Origin: Candidatus Hodarchaeum mangrovi
GTDB lineage: Archaea > Asgardarchaeota > Heimdallarchaeia > Hodarchaeales > Hodarchaeaceae
Direction of reading: 5' to 3'
DNA: 61,147 nucleotides
Assembly: GCA_016839515.1 (NCBI GenBank)
Contig: JAEOUE010000207.1
Span: 1-61,147, forward strand
Below are positions 17,855 through 27,262 of the stretch, one piece after another. Positions within the stretch are counted from its first letter, which is position 1. The number at the start of each line of letters is the position of its first letter. Position numbers and translations under genes: made by a program. A model generated the notes under the pieces. That model was not told where the DNA came from and ran no database searches. It saw only the letters and a list, made by a program, of their open reading frames with translations.

Positions 17855-20017
17855 ATGAGAGTTATTATTTTGAGTATGCAAGGATTTCATTTTCTTCATG
17901 TTCCTCAAAACCACGATCATACTGGAGTGAAAGTATTTATTAACACAGAATCCATCTTTTCTCTTGAATATTTAATAACAGAACCATCTACAATTAATAT
18001 TCATATGATCCCAGTTCAAAGAAAGAGCTGGAGGAAAAAATCTCTTAAAAAAAATTTAGCTATAATTCAACAATTCGCCTCAAGTCTCGGATTACATCCA
18101 GACTCTCATCTCATTGACTTTTCCCCAACGAACCCGATTCTCGAATTACTTCAGAGTGAGTTCCAATTTGAATCTGAAGGAACGAAATATTATTGCGGAG
18201 GGGTAATAGGAAAGAAAAACAAAGAACCTTTCGCTATTAGACCTTTTACAACAAATTTTATTGATGATCTTTTGGAGATCCTTACTGATTCTCCTCATTT
18301 TGCAGTGATCCAGCTAGTTTTTAAATCCGTTCCTCTTCCTAAGGGGGTTAAGTTAGATGAAGAGGTAGAACATAAAAGATCTCATGTAAAATTCAATTTA
18401 AGAGAAGGAAAAGTTGAAAGGAATTACTCAGGAATTAGTAGACAGAATATTGTTAATGAAAGTGGTTGTTTTGAATTCTCACCACGAATACTGTTAATTG
18501 AGACAGATGTTGACATTCTTGCTACTAAATTAGAAAGAATATCTGTTATCTTTTCATCTAGTGGCTTTAAATCTCAAATTCATCCTACATTTTTTCGAAG
18601 ATTTTCTTTTTTCCGTAAAATCATGCAAAAAAGGAAACTTATATCCTCTAGTCTAATAGATGGTTATTCATTGATGAATTATATTGCATTACCAAAAAAC
18701 CAATATTCTCATGAAGGCTATAAGATAGTCCCGAATAAATCTTATTATTCTTTAACAACAAGTCCCTTATCCCATATAAAACAAGAACGAATTAACCTTG
18801 GTGTTCCAATTCTTAGCGGTAAGACCTCAGATATTCCACTCACAATAGGAGGTAAGGAACTGAGTCGTCATATGGCTGTTTTTGGTATGACAGGTGAAGG
18901 AAAAAGTAGGTTCATCTACAGCTTGATTAAAGAATATTCAAGATATGGTAGGAAATTCATTATAATAGACCCAAAAGGAGAATATCTCCCCCCTGTGCAA
19001 AATATTTGCTCTGATTTCATCTATCTCAAACCTGGAAGCTCTAATTTTCCTTGGGGGATTAATATTTTTCAAATCCCCAAAGATAGTCAAGATAAGAACA
19101 TAATTCCACAAGAAGATCATATACAATTCGTTGTTTCTGTTCTTGAAAATGTTCTCGATGAACATGATAATATCACACCCCAAATGCGACGGTTATTACA
19201 CTTAGGAGTAGAATCTACTATTTTAAAACAAGGTAATCTTGGGATTTTTCTTGACTTCTTCAAAAACATTCCGAACTCTGAAATAAAAGGACCATATATA
19301 GAAAATTCTGCAATTGCTATGCTAAATCGCTTTCAAAAATTTCGTTTTGGTAATGTAGGACGATGTTTTTCAGTGAAACAGACATCATTTGAAATAGTGT
19401 CATTACTTGAAAATAATGTAATCATTGACCTTTCTACTTTTGAAATGATGGAAGATGAGTTGGGCCGTCGTTTATTTTTAGAAGTTCTCCTTCAAAATCT
19501 CTATTATCATCTCAGGACTTCACGTCCTCCGATTAAAGAGGAATCCCTTCCAAAAAATATTTTAATAATGGATGAAATCCAGAAGTTACTCCCTTCGAAA
19601 TCTAAATGGAATAATTTTCCAACTTCAATGATCAGTAAAGGCCCGTGGACCTTGCGTGCATATGATATTTCAATGATTTTTGTGGGAACCGATCCAATAG
19701 TAGATCAACCGATGTTATCTAATACAGGTATCAAAGCAGTATTTTTTACAACATTTGATCCAAATGTGATTGCTAATATGTTGGGTATTCCACGTAATGA
19801 GTATGAACAGTTACGAAAATTATTAAAAATTAAGAATGATGAACATAGATGTCTGTTAGCCATCAATGGTAATATATCATTAATAAAAACTAATAATTTT
19901 CCATTAGATCCCATTTCTAACGATCTTTACTTAAATTTAGAATTAAAATCAACTCAGTTAAAGATCAAACAATCATATGAAAATTTAATAATAAACAATC
20001 AAGACCTTATACAGTGA
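17855..20017 (+). CDS. HerA/VirB4-type ATPase (DUF87), 720 aa
   Basis: The carboxy half is a P-loop motor of the HerA-FtsK class: GMTGEGKS (Walker A, about residue 345), IIDPKGEY, a long insert, NILIMDEIQ (Walker B, about 570) and FVGTDPIVDQPML. The first ~320 residues contain no membrane segment or recognisable barrel. HerA works with NurA in DNA end resection, whereas VirB4/TraC types power conjugation or pili; neither nurA nor other conjugation genes are next to this one. Start ATG 17855 fits. The gene ends just before tRNA-Gln on the other strand. Confidence 0.75.
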   Translation: MRVIILSMQGFHFLHVPQNHDHTGVKVFINTESIFSLEYLITEPSTINIHMIPVQRKSWRKKSLKKNLAIIQQFASSLGLHPDSHLIDFSPTNPILELLQSEFQFESEGTKYYCGGVIGKKNKEPFAIRPFTTNFIDDLLEILTDSPHFAVIQLVFKSVPLPKGVKLDEEVEHKRSHVKFNLREGKVERNYSGISRQNIVNESGCFEFSPRILLIETDVDILATKLERISVIFSSSGFKSQIHPTFFRRFSFFRKIMQKRKLISSSLIDGYSLMNYIALPKNQYSHEGYKIVPNKSYYSLTTSPLSHIKQERINLGVPILSGKTSDIPLTIGGKELSRHMAVFGMTGEGKSRFIYSLIKEYSRYGRKFIIIDPKGEYLPPVQNICSDFIYLKPGSSNFPWGINIFQIPKDSQDKNIIPQEDHIQFVVSVLENVLDEHDNITPQMRRLLHLGVESTILKQGNLGIFLDFFKNIPNSEIKGPYIENSAIAMLNRFQKFRFGNVGRCFSVKQTSFEIVSLLENNVIIDLSTFEMMEDELGRRLFLEVLLQNLYYHLRTSRPPIKEESLPKNILIMDEIQKLLPSKSKWNNFPTSMISKGPWTLRAYDISMIFVGTDPIVDQPMLSNTGIKAVFFTTFDPNVIANMLGIPRNEYEQLRKLLKIKNDEHRCLLAINGNISLIKTNNFPLDPISNDLYLNLELKSTQLKIKQSYENLIINNQDLIQ

Positions 20018-20024
20018 GAGAAAA

Positions 20025-20096
20025 TCGCCCCGCCCAGATTCGAACTGGGGTCACGAAGCCAAAACTTCGCATGATGGTCCTCTACACTACGGGGCT
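20025..20096 (-). tRNA. tRNA-Gln(TTG), with a 6-nt anticodon loop
   Basis: On the minus strand: acceptor arm AGCCCCG (20096-20090) with CGGGGCG (20032-20026), leaving A1 opposite G72; D arm GTGT...ATCAT; T arm CCCAG-TTCGAAT-CTGGG. The anticodon stem CGAAG/CTTCG encloses only TTTTGG (20064-20059) instead of seven bases. TTG at 20062-20060 is preferred because G follows it and the acceptor resembles archaeal tRNA-Gln. The short loop could be a base-call deletion or real. Confidence 0.7.
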
Positions 20097-20098
20097 TA

Positions 20099-20329
20099 TT
20101 ATTGTTCTTCTGGTGTCCAAAATACTTCTATGGCCTCAACAGGGCAAACTACTTCACAAGCACGACATTCAAAACAAAGATGAGAATCAGTCACCTGAAT
20201 AATCCTAGAATTACTAGAAGAGGATTTTTTTATTTTAAGAATCTCTGCAGGACAACTCCGAATGCACTTTAAACATAGTGTGCAGAGATCTTGATTAATA
20301 ACTATATTCGGAATAGAGACACCTCTTAT
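20099..20329 (-). CDS. Dicluster 2[4Fe-4S] ferredoxin (no standard start codon)
   Basis: The frame reads INQDLCTLCLKCIRSCPAEIL and later LCFECRACEVVCPVEAIEVF before TAA at 20101-20099, i.e. two complete C-x2-C-x2-C-x3-CP motifs, so about 70 residues carrying two [4Fe-4S] clusters for cytoplasmic electron transfer. No ATG, GTG or TTG occurs in frame before the first cysteine; candidates are ATA 20329 or ATT 20314. The frame overlaps the end of the ribophorin-like gene in the -1 phase, so an unusual start, programmed frameshift or a sequence error must be considered. The partner enzyme is not in the window. Confidence 0.72.
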   Translation of the reverse strand: MRGVSIPNIVINQDLCTLCLKCIRSCPAEILKIKKSSSSNSRIIQVTDSHLCFECRACEVVCPVEAIEVFWTPEEQ

Positions 20330-22407
20330 TTGGTAAGGAGAGATCTTAATTCGATTAAAACTTTGTCTATATCATTATTTGCTTTCCGAAGCTGTTTATC
20401 ATAATTTAGCTTTAGCTTCGCATAAGCTTCTTTACCTATCCTTCCTTGGGTTTTCTTTTTCTCAAGTGAATCAATGTTTAGAAGGATAGCTTCACGATTT
20501 GCTTCTGCTACCTCGATTGATCGCATTGAAACACGATATTTAGTTCCTTCATCAGAGAGCTTACTTGATACATTTACTAATGCTCGATCCATTCTTTGTT
20601 GACGATTCAGTAATATTGTCCGTGTTTGCTCGAATTCTCTTGCACTAATATTTTTAGATTTTCTTTTTTTATCAAGGCGGATGATTTGCTCTCTTAAAGC
20701 AGTTTTTTCTTCATATGATTTCACAAATTCTCTAATTAGATCTAGAGGTATTTCCTCAATAACGATTCCTCTAGGTCGCAACCCAAATGAGAGATTCCGA
20801 GCTAAGGCATAAATTATACCTAAAGATAAGAAGAAGAAGGATATTGAAAGAGGAACTTTGAAAAATACAAATGGATCCAATCCAAAATCAATATTAATAA
20901 TTTTATTGCTCAATGGGGTTATATCAGTAAAATTAATTTGTACTCCTGGTTTATTAAATATTCCAAATCCGATTCCAAGTTCACGTTTTTGGATAGATTT
21001 ATTTAATGTGGCTTGACGTAATGTAGCTGTTTCAATTGTTTCAACGAATTTTTGCCTGCTATATGAAGACCCATGAGGAACAAAGATGTTTAGTTCAAAT
21101 TCCCTTACAGTCCAATTAAAGTTCATGGAAAGAGGAATAGATAATCTAACTTTCCCTCCTCCACGATCTTTTACTAGCTCCGAGACGGGTTCACGATATG
21201 AAAGATAAAGATGATATTCAGCATCCTGTTCAATTTCAATTCGAGGATACACTTCAAGGGATTTCTTTTGAAGAACTGAATCAAAAACAACGGAGGGAGT
21301 GAGGTTTCCATAATTGTCATGCATCCCTATTTTACCAGCATACCTAGGAAGATAGAATCCAATAGTATTAAATGTTGGTCCACCGAGATTAGTAGATAAA
21401 ACTGGTCCAGATTTCAATCCAATATTTTTAATTAAAATTTCATGTTTTGTATATACATATCCCCATTCTGACATCTCAATTGTCGTCTTTAGTTGAGAAA
21501 ATTCAATTTTAGTTTCTGCAAATTGATAATAATCAAAGCTTAGATATAAAGAGAGATTTTGGGCCAAAGATGGAGAAAATGCTGGGATAAAACTTTTATT
21601 TTCTAAAGCTACCATGTCATAATTATAATCAGAGCTATTCAAGATCGTACGATTTATTCCCGTAATTTCTGTGATATTATTAAAGACAATTCCTTGGGTT
21701 GATTGTATTGAAGAACCTGTATAATTCGATTTTCTAGGCAAAATGGTCTCATTTTTAATTTTGACTTCTATTTCTGTCCCTACCTTCCAATCAATATCAT
21801 ATTTTGTTATTGGTATTGAAATTAAGGGAATAAAACTCATATTAAAATGATAAGGATAAGCAGTTTCTGCCAATTGATTATTCTTATCAAATGAGACTGC
21901 ATTTAAGTGATCCATGACAATAACTAAAATTGTGTTTTCTCCTGTATCAATATCAGGAAATTTAATTGTGATAGTACATGAGTCATTTCCTAGAAAACTC
22001 TGCCACTCAGTTTGTTGTTCCTCGGTGTCATTAGAAGAGAAAATTTTGATAAACTTGCTATCATCATATTCATGTATTGGTAAAGTCAAATTTATGGCAT
22101 TAATTATATTTGAATCATTGTTAAATATCCGAAGCTCAGTTCTAGAGGTTGTATAGCCATATTCGTTAGCTCGAATTACTCGACTAACATTTATTGTGTG
22201 ACTAGTTGAGTCAAAATTCCTAACATCAAAAAAATGAAGATCTTCCAGATTAAATTCATTAGTCTTCATTTGTAAACGTGGTTGAGTAGATTCATATACT
22301 TGAAGATTAATATTACTATTTAGTGCAATTATCATCGATAAAATTATAAAAATAATGAACAAACGATTAAACTGGGATCCTAGCAATTTTTTCATATAAT
22401 TATGCAC
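20326..22407 (-). CDS. Ribophorin I (Ost1)-like oligosaccharyltransferase subunit
   Basis: 693 residues: signal/anchor helix at about 10-28, a ~480-residue exterior domain with many N-x-S/T sites, one membrane helix at about 509-535, then a cytoplasmic coiled coil. It matches eukaryotic ribophorin I in order: TTIEMSEWGYVYTKHEILIKN against its VSHWGNIAVEENVDLKH, HDNYGNLTPS against YRDEIGNVSTS, EVYPRIEI against EIRPRFPL, and the tail KIGKEAY-type helix GRIGKEAYAKLKLNYDKQ against GKLKKDTYIENEKL. In eukaryotes it presents substrate to the N-glycosylation enzyme STT3 beside Sec61. No STT3 is in the window; SecY lies 535 bp away, divergent. Confidence 0.82.
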   Translation of the reverse strand: MHNYMKKLLGSQFNRLFIIFIILSMIIALNSNINLQVYESTQPRLQMKTNEFNLEDLHFFDVRNFDSTSHTINVSRVIRANEYGYTTSRTELRIFNNDSNIINAINLTLPIHEYDDSKFIKIFSSNDTEEQQTEWQSFLGNDSCTITIKFPDIDTGENTILVIVMDHLNAVSFDKNNQLAETAYPYHFNMSFIPLISIPITKYDIDWKVGTEIEVKIKNETILPRKSNYTGSSIQSTQGIVFNNITEITGINRTILNSSDYNYDMVALENKSFIPAFSPSLAQNLSLYLSFDYYQFAETKIEFSQLKTTIEMSEWGYVYTKHEILIKNIGLKSGPVLSTNLGGPTFNTIGFYLPRYAGKIGMHDNYGNLTPSVVFDSVLQKKSLEVYPRIEIEQDAEYHLYLSYREPVSELVKDRGGGKVRLSIPLSMNFNWTVREFELNIFVPHGSSYSRQKFVETIETATLRQATLNKSIQKRELGIGFGIFNKPGVQINFTDITPLSNKIINIDFGLDPFVFFKVPLSISFFFLSLGIIYALARNLSFGLRPRGIVIEEIPLDLIREFVKSYEEKTALREQIIRLDKKRKSKNISAREFEQTRTILLNRQQRMDRALVNVSSKLSDEGTKYRVSMRSIEVAEANREAILLNIDSLEKKKTQGRIGKEAYAKLKLNYDKQLRKANNDIDKVLIELRSLLTK

Positions 22408-22942
22408 CTTAGAATCTGTCTTTGAATATGAACGGAATATAAGTGTTTTATGAAATGTGCTTAATCAGATTTTCTTTCCGAATAGGCCGAATCTTACTAT
22501 TTTGGACTCGTTTTGATAGATATAATATAGTTTATCTTTTCTTACATAATTCTTCTTCATGGCTTTAAGGGGTATTTAACAACCTAAATTGATAAACTAG
22601 GGCAATTGATGATGATAAGTTCTATTTGAAATTTTTAATATCAATAAAATCTATCTAGTTTAATAAAATTTGTTTAACTGAAGGAAAATAGTCGATTGTA
22701 GCTAGAATTAGCTAATTTACTTTATTAGAGAGAGATTTTTTAGCATTTACTCATCTATTTTCTTAGAAATTAAATGTTACAAAAGAAAAAGAATAAATTC
22801 CTTTCTTAATTCCGATAGCCATGAAGGTAAACCAACGAAATACATCATTTTACCCTAGTGAAATATTATATTGGATTACCTAAGTTTACCAAATCATTCA
22901 TATGTTTGAAAGAAAATTTGGTTTATATTTGAGGATAAAATT
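22408..22942. other. Divergent intergenic region between ost1-like and secY
   Basis: No coding frame or folded RNA stands out. It should hold both promoters, but its A/T content makes TATA boxes ambiguous. Confidence 0.3.
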
Positions 22943-24454
22943 ATGACATCTCGATTTCTTCAGGCTGTTCGCCCATTTATGTCAATCACTCCAGAGGTTA
23001 TAAAGCCAACTCGTGAAGTTCATTTCAATGAAAAATTAGTTTGGACCTTTGCTGCCTTAGTCATTTATTTTGTTATGGCATCTACCCCAATAATTGGTGC
23101 TGATCTTGGAGAGGCAGATCCTTTCGCCTTTATGAGAACTATTACTGCATCAACTCAAGGTTCCTTAGCTGAACTTGGAATAGGGCCTATAGTAACTGCA
23201 GGATTAATTATGCAAATTCTTGTTGGTTCAAAAATCATTAATGTGAACATGGGTGATCCAGAAGAACGTTCATTATATACTGGTGCCCAAAAAGTCATGT
23301 CAGTGTTGATGACAATCATTGAAGCTTCTGCATTTCTTATTGGTGGAACATACGGATCTAATTTAACCCTCCCAGACCAACTTGCTATTATTGGTCAATT
23401 ATTAACAGCGGGTATCATTATAATTCTTCTTGATGAAATGGTTCAGAAAGGATGGGGACTTGGTTCAGGAATTTCCCTCTTCATTGCTGGAGGAGTGGGA
23501 TTACAGATTTTTACAGGTCTTTTCTCTGTTCAAGTCCTTTATGAAGGCCCTCAGAATGTTCTTTCAAATCGAGGTATTTTAATGGCGTTTCTTGCTTGGT
23601 TAACAACTGAGGGTCCACTAGTTGCAATTGGGACATTATTCTTCAGATATAATCCTAACACATCATATAATTTAAATCTCCCCTCCTTGTCAATCCTCTC
23701 ATTAATAGCTACAATAGTTGTATTCATTATAGTTATCTATTTTGAATCAATGAGAGTCGAAATTCCCATTTCTTATTCACAGTACAAAGGGATGAGATCT
23801 ACCTATCCAATCAAACTCCTATACGTCTCAAATATCCCTGTAATTCTGACTTCCGCAGTCTTTGCAGACATTTATTTTATTGCTCAAATGGTGTGGAATG
23901 CAGCAGGACGAGAAGCAGCTTCAAACAATTTATTGGCTCAAATATTAGGTCTTTTTGAAGTTGATGCAGCTTCAGAACAATTTGTCCCAAAAAGCGGATT
24001 GGTTTATTTTTTAACACCACCACGGTCACTAGTAGGAGACTTAGGTGTTTTAGATCCCTCTAATCCTGCCGGTTCAATAGTAAGAGCATTTGTTTATGCG
24101 ATAATATTGATAATACTCTCTGTAGTATTTTCAGTCATGTGGCTTGAGACTGCAGGTATGGGGCCCCGTGATGTAGCATCACAATTTTTACAATCGGGAA
24201 TGCAAATGCCAGGATGGCGTCGAAATAAAAAAATTGTAGAAAGAAGATTAGAAATGTATATTCCAACCATAGCAGTTATAGGAGGATTATTTATAGGAAC
24301 ATTAGCTGCTTTTGCAGACTTTTTAGGTGCAATTGGTTCAGGAATGGGAATTCTGCTTTCAGTGAGTATTATGCGACAATATTTCGAATTAATAAGTAAA
24401 GAACGTGTTGCAGAAATGAATCCTGCATTACGGGGATTCTTAGGGATTTCATAA
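22943..24454 (+). CDS. secY: Protein translocase channel subunit SecY (Sec61 alpha)
   Basis: 503 residues with about ten membrane helices, the pore-forming subunit that exports and inserts proteins. Family landmarks: an amphipathic amino-terminal helix with P-E-V, the plug region after helix 1 (STPIIGADLGEADPF), LGIGPIVTAGLIMQIL in helix 2, YFESMRVEIPISYSQYKGMRSTYPIKLLYVSNIPVIL covering the cytosolic loop with conserved R residues that bind the ribosome, and DVASQFLQSGMQMPGWR before helix 9. The length is a little above the ~440-480 usual for archaea. It stands alone rather than in the usual spc ribosomal-protein operon. Confidence 0.95.
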   Translation: MTSRFLQAVRPFMSITPEVIKPTREVHFNEKLVWTFAALVIYFVMASTPIIGADLGEADPFAFMRTITASTQGSLAELGIGPIVTAGLIMQILVGSKIINVNMGDPEERSLYTGAQKVMSVLMTIIEASAFLIGGTYGSNLTLPDQLAIIGQLLTAGIIIILLDEMVQKGWGLGSGISLFIAGGVGLQIFTGLFSVQVLYEGPQNVLSNRGILMAFLAWLTTEGPLVAIGTLFFRYNPNTSYNLNLPSLSILSLIATIVVFIIVIYFESMRVEIPISYSQYKGMRSTYPIKLLYVSNIPVILTSAVFADIYFIAQMVWNAAGREAASNNLLAQILGLFEVDAASEQFVPKSGLVYFLTPPRSLVGDLGVLDPSNPAGSIVRAFVYAIILIILSVVFSVMWLETAGMGPRDVASQFLQSGMQMPGWRRNKKIVERRLEMYIPTIAVIGGLFIGTLAAFADFLGAIGSGMGILLSVSIMRQYFELISKERVAEMNPALRGFLGIS

Positions 24455-24539
24455 TAAATCCTTTTTTCTATTCCACAATTGTTCTTTTCTTTATTTTCTA
24501 AAGTTAATATAACAGAAATTATCTTTTAACTGAAGGATT

Positions 24540-25883
24540 TCAGTTTCTAATAGCTATTTTCAGAATTATTAGTCCAATCAAGCTAATTGAGAATAAAAAA
24601 CTAAGCCCCCCAAAAAATTTAAGAGAATCTAGGATATTACCAATTAATGTAAACCCAATTAGCGATATCAAGAGATTTACAGTATTATAAACCGATTCTT
24701 GAGAACTCCGATATTTTGGGGATGTAATTTGATAATAAACTTCCCAATAAAACCCAGTAGCTAATCCTGAAATTATTACTTTTATCAAGAATAATATAAT
24801 ATATCCTAAAACCTTTACAATGGTTGGAATTTCTAATAATAGCAAGATTATATAGAAACACCAGATAACGGGGTAGTTAAGAAAATAAAATTTTATCAAA
24901 CTTTCAACTGATGATTTAGAAAACTGGGATATGTGACCTGAAAATCGACAAGCGATTGCATAAATAAGATCTGATGATGCTAATGTAATTGAAGCAAGGA
25001 GAGTAGCAATATCAGCAAAATTATAGATTGGTCTCCCAACTATTTTAAAACCAAAAATTTCGTCATATAATAAAGCAATAAAAATAATGGTATTAAATGA
25101 TGTGGAAGTAAAACCAATCAAAGAAAAACTGAGAAAATATGGAATAACATGAAAATATCTCTGTTTTAATGATAAGGATTTACTGTGTGCTACGAAATGA
25201 GTATTAGAATTGTTTTTTAATTTTGGGCTTTGCTTTACATCGTCTCGTTTTAATTGTGGATTTTTTATGAATTTAAAGCCTAAAATTATACCTAAAATAG
25301 ATATTAGGGCCTGAAAAAAGAAGATAAATTCTGGTGTGATGTTTTTTTCTTGGAGAAGTAGACCTCCCAGTAATATTGCGCCACTCACAATCAAAGTTTT
25401 GGTAAAGTTAAGTGATCCCATTATAGAACGAAATATTGATTTATCTTCATTTGGGGAAAAATATTCCCAAGAGTTCATGAACCAAGAAATATATGATCCT
25501 GACAATAAAGCAGAGTAGATTCCTACAATAATCTCTAAAATAAGAAACTCCAAAGGTGTTACTGCAAATATAATTCCTATATAATATGATGCTAAACAAA
25601 AAAGAGCACTACAGAAAGCTAACCGTTGGCCAAATTTATCTGTTAAAATTCCAAGAGGAATATCAAATCCAGCACCTATAAGCATACCAATAGACACAAT
25701 TATTCCAAATAAGGAATATGAACCAAGTTTATTAATATAATAGAGGGATATCCAAGCATAAGAAAGATATATTCCAGAGACTGTTGCCTGTAAACTAATA
25801 TATTTAATGCTTAATAACTGAAGTTCTTTAGGAAAATTATTTAATCCTAAAAACTTGTTAAAGAAAGCCATAATAAACCTCAT
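24540..25883 (-). CDS. Major facilitator superfamily transporter
   Basis: 447 residues with about twelve hydrophobic segments. GAGFDIPLGILTDKFGQRLAF near residue 65 is the MFS motif-A loop between helices 2 and 3 (G-x3-D-x-x-G-x-R). The substrate cannot be inferred. ATG 25883 overlaps the stop of the FIST gene by one base (TAATG), so it is the last gene of a coupled operon with the FIST, roadblock and KaiC-like genes and may transport the ligand sensed by FIST. Confidence 0.85.
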   Translation of the reverse strand: MRFIMAFFNKFLGLNNFPKELQLLSIKYISLQATVSGIYLSYAWISLYYINKLGSYSLFGIIVSIGMLIGAGFDIPLGILTDKFGQRLAFCSALFCLASYYIGIIFAVTPLEFLILEIIVGIYSALLSGSYISWFMNSWEYFSPNEDKSIFRSIMGSLNFTKTLIVSGAILLGGLLLQEKNITPEFIFFFQALISILGIILGFKFIKNPQLKRDDVKQSPKLKNNSNTHFVAHSKSLSLKQRYFHVIPYFLSFSLIGFTSTSFNTIIFIALLYDEIFGFKIVGRPIYNFADIATLLASITLASSDLIYAIACRFSGHISQFSKSSVESLIKFYFLNYPVIWCFYIILLLLEIPTIVKVLGYIILFLIKVIISGLATGFYWEVYYQITSPKYRSSQESVYNTVNLLISLIGFTLIGNILDSLKFFGGLSFLFSISLIGLIILKIAIRN

Positions 25884-27259
25884 TATGAAGAATGGGGAGA
25901 CTTCAAGGAATAAGCTAAACTGGAGATTAAACTAAAATTCACGATTGGAAATTGTTGAGAATTAATCTCGCCTCCTGAAAGGATAATGAGGTATGGAGTG
26001 TTTCCAAGGTGATTTTTAAATTTTGAGACATATTGATCAAATCTGTCTCCAATTATCATTGCTCTATTTGCACAATCGAAAAAGAGGCCAAATTTTATTG
26101 GGGAGGCATTAAGTGTTTCTAAAGTTAGATCTAATGTCTCTTCGATCGTAATTGCACTCTGACATGTCAAATAAGCTCTTAACTTTTCTGAATTTTTAGT
26201 CTTAAGCTTTTTCGCTAATTGATTTGGAGCAGTTAATAGTCCGTGCTTTAAATTGGGATTTATAGCTAATCCATATAGATTTATATCTTTATTTTCATCT
26301 AAAATACATAAAGGACGATGAGGGAGATAATAAAAGTACCGTTGAGTGATTTCTTCAAGGATTTCAGGAGTCTGTTCCATATCATACAATTTTAATAGAG
26401 CATTAGCTCCCCATTCTCCATTGATCCTTGGAATGAATCCTCCATCTAAGTAACTATCAATTTCAAGTTCCTTATTCCGTAATGGGGTTGCTCCAGAGTC
26501 TGTATGGCTCACAAATTCTAATTCAGATGAACTGAGTGAAACGAAAGCCAAAGAATCCTTATAAGCTTGATAATCATAGAATTGATATGATTTATTCATC
26601 GTTAATGCATCAGTCCCAAAACTCCCTGTAAAATGAATGTTTCTAGAAAATAACGAGGTAAATAATGGCCATGCACATGAATAAGATATTCCAATACCTA
26701 AAAGATCCATAAGAAAACTTGTAATCTTTCCTGAAAATGAAGAGAAGATCGGAAAATTCTTCCAAATTCTGTTGTTCAAAATAAAAAATGGATTAAATCC
26801 CTCTATTCGATGATTCAATAAATTAACCATAAATTTAGGAAAACCCAACCCAGGAGGAAAAAAAAGAAAAGAAGTGTTTAGATGTTTATTTGTTTTTATG
26901 ATCATATCACAAAGTGATAAGGCTTTTCGTGATTTCAATCTATTAAAAATTCTAAATCTTTTAATAACATGAGTTTGTGCAACAATATCTGATAACATCA
27001 TAATTGCTGCACCTTTTAATCCATAATCATGATGATGAGCAATACCAACTCCCGAGCATCCAACCATGGGAACTTCAGGATAGTTCTTTTGTATTATTGA
27101 CATAGCTCTATCATAGGTTTTACTTCCCCCTTTGTGAGACCCAGTAAAATATAAAATTATAGTAGGATCTTCATTAAGTTCAGCAGAGGCTTTTTTTAAG
27201 GCTTTAGAGGTTGAATAATTTAAATCATGATTAATATTAAGACCAACAGATCCTTTCAA
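25883..27259 (-). CDS. FIST-domain sensor protein
   Basis: 458 residues. The amino half fits FIST_N (TIILYFTGSHKGG...NYPEVPMVGCSGVGIA...GAAIMMLSD) and the second half fits FIST_C (RAYLTCQSAITIEETLDLTLETL...GLFFDCANRAMIIGDRFDQYV...PYLIILSGGEI). FIST domains bind small ligands, probably amino acids, and usually feed signalling proteins. Here it stands without a kinase or receiver domain, three bases after a roadblock gene and coupled to an MFS transporter. It is probably cytoplasmic; one hydrophobic patch near 185-200 is too short to be a clear membrane helix. Confidence 0.85.
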   Translation of the reverse strand: MKGSVGLNINHDLNYSTSKALKKASAELNEDPTIILYFTGSHKGGSKTYDRAMSIIQKNYPEVPMVGCSGVGIAHHHDYGLKGAAIMMLSDIVAQTHVIKRFRIFNRLKSRKALSLCDMIIKTNKHLNTSFLFFPPGLGFPKFMVNLLNHRIEGFNPFFILNNRIWKNFPIFSSFSGKITSFLMDLLGIGISYSCAWPLFTSLFSRNIHFTGSFGTDALTMNKSYQFYDYQAYKDSLAFVSLSSSELEFVSHTDSGATPLRNKELEIDSYLDGGFIPRINGEWGANALLKLYDMEQTPEILEEITQRYFYYLPHRPLCILDENKDINLYGLAINPNLKHGLLTAPNQLAKKLKTKNSEKLRAYLTCQSAITIEETLDLTLETLNASPIKFGLFFDCANRAMIIGDRFDQYVSKFKNHLGNTPYLIILSGGEINSQQFPIVNFSLISSLAYSLKSPHSS

Positions 27260-27262
27260 AAC

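Noticed and set aside
20014-20202. 62-aa plus-strand frame
   Set aside because: It crosses tRNA-Gln and the ferredoxin gene on the opposite strand, both well supported.
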